NCBI GenBank assembly: GCA_025517565.1
Contig: JAOPKD010000019.1
Span: 1-56,463, forward strand
Direction: 5' to 3'
DNA length: 56,463 nt
Source: Halapricum hydrolyticum
GTDB lineage: Archaea; Halobacteriota; Halobacteria; Halobacteriales; Haloarculaceae
Position 1 is the first letter of the stretch; each line of letters opens with the position of its first letter. The notes under the pieces were generated by a model. The model searched no databases, was not told where the DNA came from, and saw only the letters and a list, made by a program, of their open reading frames with translations. The translations under genes were made by a program, and so were the position numbers. Below are positions 52,325 to 56,463 of the stretch, piece by piece.

Positions 52325-53128
52325 ATGAGCACGAAGGAAAACCTGGAGGAAGCGATCGAACTCCTCCAACAACTCGGCTTGAAAGAGTACGAAGCGAGGT
52401 GTTTCGTCGGACTGTCACGCCTGGAGACGGGCACGGCCAAACAGCTCAGCGAGATGACGGAGGTACCGCGCACGCGCGTCTACGACGCGATCCGGGTGCT
52501 AGAGGCACAGGGACTGGTCGAGATCCACCATTCGAGCCCACAGCGGTTTCGGGCAGTCTCGATCGCGGAGGCCACCGAGACGCTCCGTGATCAGTACGAG
52601 GCGCGCGTCGAGCGGTTGCAGAACGCCCTCGATACGATCGAGGTGGTCGAGCAAGACGACGAATCACCCGTCCAGAAGGTGTGGTCGATGGTCGGTCAGG
52701 AAGCCATCGAAAACCGGACAAATGGACTCATAAACAAGGCGAGCGACGAGGTCGTGCTGGTACTCGGCGACCAGTCACTGCTGACCCCGGAACTCGTCGA
52801 CACGCTCAACGCGGTCGACGACGACATCGAGTTGATCGTCGGCGCGTTGGGCGAGCCACTCCAGGAGCAGATCCGGGACGCAGTACCGAACGCAACGACG
52901 TTCGTCTCCGGGCTGGAGTGGCTTCAGGGAGTGAACGATACCCAGGACGAAACCGCGATCGGCCGGCTGCTCATGGTCGACCGGTCGACGCTTCTCGTGA
53001 GTTCGATCATGCCCGAGAGCAAGGAGGAGCGGGCTATTTTCGGTGAGGGGTTCGGGAACGGACTCGTCGTGGTCTCCCGGCGGCTCATGGCTCAGGGCCT
53101 GCTACAGAACCGCGATCCCAAACACTGA
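52325..53128 (+). CDS. TrmB family transcriptional regulator
   Basis: 267 residues. N-terminal helix-turn-helix (LEEAIELLQQLGLKEYEARC, LSEMTEVPRTRVYDAIRVLE), a coiled-coil linker (DQYEARVERLQNALDTIEVV) and a C-terminal sugar-binding-like domain (VLVLGDQSLLTPELVDTLNA, TLLVSSIMPESKEERAIFGE). TrmB proteins sense sugars and control sugar transport or metabolism in archaea. ATG 52325 chosen as the helix-turn-helix begins at once. It neighbours a dead relative. Confidence 0.9.
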   Translation: MSTKENLEEAIELLQQLGLKEYEARCFVGLSRLETGTAKQLSEMTEVPRTRVYDAIRVLEAQGLVEIHHSSPQRFRAVSIAEATETLRDQYEARVERLQNALDTIEVVEQDDESPVQKVWSMVGQEAIENRTNGLINKASDEVVLVLGDQSLLTPELVDTLNAVDDDIELIVGALGEPLQEQIRDAVPNATTFVSGLEWLQGVNDTQDETAIGRLLMVDRSTLLVSSIMPESKEERAIFGEGFGNGLVVVSRRLMAQGLLQNRDPKH

Positions 53129-53368
53129 CAGCAACCGCTGTGAAGGATATGTGTCCGCGGCCGGGCGGCAAATGTCGAGTTCTCGCGATAGCGGTGTCCC
53201 GGTCGGCACGAAAAGGAAGGAATGCCGGAATGTGGTGGGTGGGTTTGGGAGCTACTTCGACGGTTTCCTTCCAGTTGGAACGCAACTGATCAGGCCGGCT
53301 GTAGGTCCGCGCCAGGATTGGCACGAAGATACCCGTCTGAGGTGGGGCGATCGATTGGGGGATCTATC

Positions 53369-53393
53369 ATCGTGATCGGTAACCGATCACGAT
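53369..53393. repeat. Perfect 25-nt palindrome in gene-poor region
   Basis: ATCGTGATCGGT and ACCGATCACGAT around a single A. It lies about 240 bp after the TrmB stop; it could be an operator or a remnant of a mobile element. Confidence 0.6.
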
Positions 53394-53521
53394 CAGCGGG
53401 TGGCCGATCCCGGCACAGCCAGCCGACCTGACAATATCTTCGGTTGGAATCGGGTTGTACGTTAACATTGGATATCCACATCCAACGGGACATACGACAG
53501 AACAGGGGGCGTCAAGACGAC

Positions 53522-53593
53522 GTGAACTCACCCCGGGGTCAAGTGGTTCGCGAGACTCCGTCTCTCGTCATCACGGAAGACTACGTCTTCCGT
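53522..53593 (+). repeat. Motif resembling an IS200/IS605-type right end, copy 2
   Basis: GTGAACTCA-CCCCGGGGTCAAG nearly matches the motif at 10987. Here it is followed by two tight hairpins, CGAGACTCCGTCTCTCG (53551-53567) and ACGGAAGAC/GTCTTCCGT (53573-53593), then a further CCCCGGGG. The hairpin run is what such ends or their guide-like RNAs form. No TnpB gene remains. Confidence 0.4.
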
Positions 53594-53779
53594 ACGACCC
53601 CGGGGCAGTCGCCCTGTACCGCTTGTACACGGACGGCTATACGTTCGGACAGACAGGCGCCACACCCGTACTGATAGGGATTATCGTAGCCGGTCGGAGG
53701 AATACCCCCCTCCGGCCGGGCGTCGGAGTTCGATTGCACGGGCGAAGTCTACGGGTTTCTACGAGAACCCCTATGAATC

Positions 53780-53787
53780 AAAATTGC
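53780..53787 (+). repeat. Target-site duplication of the IS5-type element, left
   Basis: AAAATTGC immediately before the left inverted repeat; identical to 55360-55367 after the right one. An 8-bp perfect duplication shows a recent insertion. Confidence 0.9.
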
Positions 53788-53841
53788 GGCCTTGTTGAAA
53801 CCCTTGCTGACAAACACGACTGATGAGTAGCACGAGACAGA

Positions 53842-54693
53842 ATGGATCCCCTTCCGAAGTCACGCCTCCTCCATTTCGTTGAACGTGCAATCGTGTTGGC
53901 CCGTCGTGCTGTTTCTCGATTCTCGACTCGCTATTCGCGGAAGCGGTTCTCGCTCCGCCAGCACGTCGTCTTGCTCTGTCTCAAAGTGAAGAAGACGACC
54001 ACGTACCGCGACCTTGTTGATGAACTCATCGAGATGCCTCGCATTCTTGACGCCCTCGGTCTCGATTCAATCCCCGCCCCCTCGACACTCTGCAAGGCGT
54101 TCGACCGCTTGGAGATGGCCGTCTGGCAGGTTCTCCTGAACGTCTCACTCGCGGACTTGCCGCTGAACGGTGTCACCGGCATCGATGCCTCCGGGTTTGA
54201 GCGGGCGCATGCTTCAACTCACTATACGAGGCGAGCAAATCTCACTATCCAACAGTTGAAGACAACGCTGCTGGTCGATACAGCCACCAACGCCGTTCTC
54301 GATATTCACGTCACGACAACGCGGAAGCACGACACGCAGATTGCGCCACAGATAGTGAAGCGGAACGCAGAGTCCATCGCGATCTTGACCGGTGACAAGG
54401 GATACGACGACCAGAAGCTCCGGTTGCTCGCCCGTGACCACGATATTCGACCACTCATCAAGCATCGAGAGTTCATCTCACTCCACAAAGCATGGAATGC
54501 ACGGCTGGACAGCAATCTCTACCATCGCCGAAACATGAGCGAGACAGTCAACGCGACGATCAAACAGAAGTTCGGTGCGTTCGTGCGGTCACGCCGGTGG
54601 TGGAAGCAGTTCCGCGAACTCGTCATCAAGTGCGTCGTTTACAACTTGGAACGAAGTATCGCTATTTCACATGAAGAGTGCGAATGTCCCTAA
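53842..54693 (+). CDS. IS5 family transposase
   Basis: 283 residues, DDE enzyme. First Asp in GVTGIDASGFERAH, second in AILTGDKGYDDQK, Glu in RRNMSETVNATIKQKFGAFV, with the helical N-terminal RKRFSLRQHVVLLCLKVKKT. It cuts and joins the ends of the element. Start ATG 53842 lies 54 bp inside the left inverted repeat. Complete and probably active. Confidence 0.95.
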   Translation: MDPLPKSRLLHFVERAIVLARRAVSRFSTRYSRKRFSLRQHVVLLCLKVKKTTTYRDLVDELIEMPRILDALGLDSIPAPSTLCKAFDRLEMAVWQVLLNVSLADLPLNGVTGIDASGFERAHASTHYTRRANLTIQQLKTTLLVDTATNAVLDIHVTTTRKHDTQIAPQIVKRNAESIAILTGDKGYDDQKLRLLARDHDIRPLIKHREFISLHKAWNARLDSNLYHRRNMSETVNATIKQKFGAFVRSRRWWKQFRELVIKCVVYNLERSIAISHEECECP

Positions 54694-54800
54694 TTTGAGA
54701 GGGATAGGTATCTGAATATAGAGGCTCTGTTCAGCAATACGGATTCGTTGCCGCGTCCTGATGATGTCTCCCCGCTTACCGCGTGCTGGGGCTGTCGCCA

Positions 54801-55217
54801 TCAGCCTGTGGGTGGGAGCCAATCCGTAATGACAGCCCATAACACGACGAGATTGAGGGCCATTGGCAGCACCTTGGTAGCGCCGAAGAATCCCGCCATC
54901 AGCAAGAGCGACAGGATGGCCCCTCCCCCAGCCAGCACTCTCCACCAGTCGAACGGAACCCAGTATCCCACCACCGCAAGGGCCGCAAGGAGAAAGAGAA
55001 CCGCCGCGAACCCACCGAGGAATATACCGGAAGTCGGGTAAGAAGACACCGTTACCTGGCCCAACAGCCCGCTGTCGCCCCCGCTCCAGGGCCAGACCCA
55101 CCTCAACAGGCCGCCAAACTCACCTTGGGCCTGTCTGTCCAGAGGAACGAGATACGAGGCCGAGAAGTGGGCTTGTAATATCAGAAGTGCCGCGATGAGC
55201 CACCTATTTAATGCCAT
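54801..55217 (-). CDS. Passenger membrane protein inside the IS element
   Basis: 138 residues from ATG 55217 (the frame is open to ATG 55268). Helices WLIAALLILQAHFSASYLV, SGIFLGGFAAVLFLLAALAV, LAGGGAILSLLLMAGFFGA and LPMALNLVVLWAVITDWLP. TATA-like TCTATATAG lies about 20 bases before ATG 55217. Not recognised as a known family; no similar gene elsewhere in the window. It is carried within the transposon boundaries, so it moves with the element. Confidence 0.6.
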   Translation of the reverse strand: MALNRWLIAALLILQAHFSASYLVPLDRQAQGEFGGLLRWVWPWSGGDSGLLGQVTVSSYPTSGIFLGGFAAVLFLLAALAVVGYWVPFDWWRVLAGGGAILSLLLMAGFFGATKVLPMALNLVVLWAVITDWLPPTG

Positions 55218-55359
55218 AACCACGAAATGGCTATATAGACATTTTGTTACCCGCTGGCTAAACAGCATTAACTCTTTAGTTATCTCTCGTGACCGACTCG
55301 CGCTGTGTATTCAGTAAGACTGCTGAAACCTATCACCGATTGAGGGTTTCAACAAGGCC

Positions 55360-55367
55360 AAAATTGC
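55360..55367 (+). repeat. Target-site duplication of the IS5-type element, right
   Basis: AAAATTGC, same as 53780-53787. Confidence 0.9.
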
Positions 55368-55381
55368 ATAGCCGGCAGTAT
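55368..55381. repeat. Half copy of the two-stem palindrome family
   Basis: ATAGCCGGCAGTAT, identical to the right outer arm of the family (copies A and D) apart from its first bases. It starts directly after the duplicated target AAAATTGC. It lies on the 3' side of the second Bat-type gene, 82 bp from its stop. No matching left arm is visible on the other side of the element. Confidence 0.65.
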
Positions 55382-55463
55382 CACGTCGCTTCCGGCCTGC
55401 AGTGGGGACTCGAACCAGCCGAAGACAATCGATTCGAGTGCTCAGTCGATGGTGGAAACTGCA

Positions 55464-56144
55464 CTAGCGCTGGTTCAGTGACGCCTGCTTGTGTTCCTCG
55501 GACTGGTAGGGCAAGAGCAGTTGCTGTGAGAGCTTTTTCGTGGCTCGACGGATCCGGGCTGAGACTGCCTGATCGGACACGTCCAGTTCCGCCGCCAGTT
55601 CCACGAGCGTCGTCTTTCGCGGCACGTCGAAATAGCCCTTTTCGAGGGCGAGCTGGACGGTCCGACGCTGGGATTCCGTGAGCTTCTCCTCCAGCGGGTC
55701 CGAGACGCTCTTGGTGGTGACCCTGTCGACGGAGATCGAGATCTCCCGGTCGGCACACTTCTTCTGGAAGGCGGAGATGGTTTCCTGATCGGCAAACCGG
55801 AGTTCAAACTCCCAGGAACTGGCTGTGCCGCCAGCCCGGAGCACGACCAGGTCGGTGGTCCGGAGACAGGACAGGAACCCGTCCGTGTCGTCACACCAGG
55901 AAACGTCGTACAGCGCCCGCTCGTCCTCCCGGTGAACCATCTCCAGGCCCCCGACGGCCGGGTTCCGCTGGAGGAGCTGACAGAACAGCGTGTGGTCGTC
56001 CGTCGAGGCCCACATGTACGGAAACAGCCGGCCACCGGTCGGGATCACTCGCTCGAACGTCACGTACACGTCCTCGATCGGCGCGAGCGACGCCCCGAGT
56101 TCGAACGCATCGCCGGGGACAGTGATCTCGGTAACGATTCCCAT
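55464..56144 (-). CDS. Bat-type HTH_10 transcriptional regulator (second copy)
   Basis: 226 residues; same architecture as the protein at 6397 (sensor-like 1-150, HTH_10 156-208: KLTESQRRTVQLALEKGYF, LAAELDVSDQAVSARIRRA). The two share the core but differ in the N-terminal half, so they are distinct paralogues. Palindrome copy E lies 21 bp upstream and a half copy lies 82 bp beyond the stop. No kinase is adjacent here. Confidence 0.85.
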   Translation of the reverse strand: MGIVTEITVPGDAFELGASLAPIEDVYVTFERVIPTGGRLFPYMWASTDDHTLFCQLLQRNPAVGGLEMVHREDERALYDVSWCDDTDGFLSCLRTTDLVVLRAGGTASSWEFELRFADQETISAFQKKCADREISISVDRVTTKSVSDPLEEKLTESQRRTVQLALEKGYFDVPRKTTLVELAAELDVSDQAVSARIRRATKKLSQQLLLPYQSEEHKQASLNQR

Positions 56145-56165
56145 TGGTCAACTCACCTGTCCCAG

Positions 56166-56239
56166 ATACTGGTGGCTATACCATTTCGAAATGATTCGGC
56201 ACGCCGGCGTGCCGAATACCTCTATATCGCCACCAGTAT
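56166..56239 (+). repeat. Two-stem palindrome family, copy E (74 nt)
   Basis: Outer stem ATACTGGTGGC with GCCACCAGTAT, perfect, with two base pairs changed on both sides relative to copy A. Inner stem ATTCGGCACGCC with GGCGTGCCGAAT, 12 bp perfect. Unpaired left arm CATTTCGAAATG is shared with copies B and D. It is 21 bp upstream of the second Bat-type gene. Confidence 0.9.
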
Positions 56240-56402
56240 GAATGTCGGTCACCAGTCCGATCTCTGGCTGGCAGTGGTGACCGCGCCGTTTCGACAGAGT
56301 GTGACGCCCTGTGTCGTCGCACACCCGTCCGAACAGATGATCGCCCGTACGAGTACGTTGCTGTGTCCCACCCATAGTGTCATATCCACACTCCGGACTT
56401 AC

Positions 56403-56462
56403 TTAAAGGCTCAGCTTTGCACGTTGAAGTAGGAGCGTGACGTAGGCGGTAGCAAGGACAGA
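56403..56462 (-). CDS. C-terminal end of a membrane protein, truncated at the window edge
   Basis: Twenty codons reading SVLATAYVTLLLQRAKLSL then TAA (56403-56405). The hydrophobic helix followed by basic residues suits the end of an integral membrane protein. Only this fragment is visible. It lies almost wholly inside the inverted terminal repeat. Confidence 0.5.
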   Translation of the reverse strand, partial: SVLATAYVTLLLQRAKLSL

Positions 56463-56463
56463 T
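56410..56463. repeat. Right copy of 54-bp inverted terminal repeat of the window
   Basis: Exact reverse complement of positions 1-54. See the left copy. Confidence 0.9.

Larger units (their letters stand above)
53129..53779. other. 650-bp region without a clear gene, carrying relic repeats
   Basis: Contains a perfect palindrome (53369-53393), an IS200/IS605-like end motif with hairpins (53522-53593) and a GC-rich palindrome near 53691-53720. Open frames here have no recognisable family and cross the repeat. It looks like decayed mobile-element remains adjoining the IS5-type element. Confidence 0.6.
53788..55359 (+). mobile_element. IS5-type element with a passenger membrane-protein gene, 1572 bp
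   Basis: Bounded by terminal inverted repeats GGCCTTGTTGAAACCCT (17 bp perfect, left 53788-53804, right 55343-55359 on the minus strand) and flanked by 8-bp duplications. It holds the transposase gene (53842-54693) and, between it and the right end, a minus-strand membrane-protein gene (54801-55217). Typical IS5-type elements of this size class carry only the transposase, so the extra gene is unusual. Confidence 0.9.

Noticed and set aside
53455..53823. 122-codon plus-strand frame running into the IS element
   Set aside because: It crosses the IS200/IS605-like motif, the target duplication and the inverted repeat, with no recognisable domain.
54725..54745. GGCTCTGTTCAGCA, similar to a haloarchaeal IS inverted repeat, inside the IS element
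   Set aside because: No matching partner, and orientation does not fit a right end of the transposase unit; too weak to call a nested element.
1..56463. tRNA, rRNA or CRISPR
   Set aside because: I looked for cloverleaf TPsiC-like stretches and regularly spaced repeats and found none; a covariance search would be needed to be certain.

Overview
The window looks like a chromosomal piece of a halophilic archaeon (class Halobacteria). The proteins are strongly acidic and GC-rich. There are several families known mainly from haloarchaea: HalOD1 output domains, Bat-type HTH_10 regulators, DUF5808, NreA and TrmB regulators. Several genes begin with no leader, just behind a TATA-like box. A placement near Haloarculaceae is only a guess. 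I saw no tRNA, rRNA or CRISPR array.

Layout. 1-5.3 kb: a 5'-truncated MscS channel, an ATP-grasp protein and an RND/MMPL exporter divergent from a TetR regulator; three matching operator-like palindromes lie between the last two. 6.2-10.9 kb: a Bat-type regulator flanked by two copies of a structured palindrome, next to a 1132-residue multi-PAS sensor kinase whose receiver domain lacks its phosphoacceptor Asp. 11-35 kb is core chromosome: YjeF-type epimerase, SDR, CBS proteins, FBPase, AIR-synthase-like protein, PdxS, homoserine kinase, two FAD oxidoreductases, DedA-type protein, MetRS, NfeD plus SPFH protein, and the NreA DNA-repair protein with a C-terminal PCNA-binding motif.

35.5-51 kb is a surface-polysaccharide type region: a DUF354 glycosyltransferase-like protein with a winged-helix regulator, a GT4 glycosyltransferase, a flippase, two sulfatase/phosphatase-superfamily proteins, a DUF1616 membrane protein, a large polytopic membrane protein and a Tat-exported lipoprotein with a predicted beta-helix and PKD domain. 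Two HalOD1 proteins lie near its edges. A plausible division of labour is sugar transfer (GT4, DUF354), lipid-linked export (flippase), periplasmic-side modification (sulfatase-like proteins) and a secreted beta-helix protein acting on the product. This is inferred from content only.

51-56.4 kb is decayed and mobile: a TrmB pseudogene beside an intact TrmB gene, two motifs resembling IS200/IS605 ends, an IS5-type element with perfect 8-bp target duplications that also carries a membrane-protein gene, and a second Bat-type regulator bordered by the same palindrome family.

The most interesting signal is this dispersed, roughly 70-80-nt, two-stem palindrome family. Its outer and inner stems change in a compensatory way between copies. 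Both Bat-type regulator genes are bracketed by it. The window also begins and ends with the same 54 bp in inverted orientation, which is either an assembly-graph end or a real inversion boundary.
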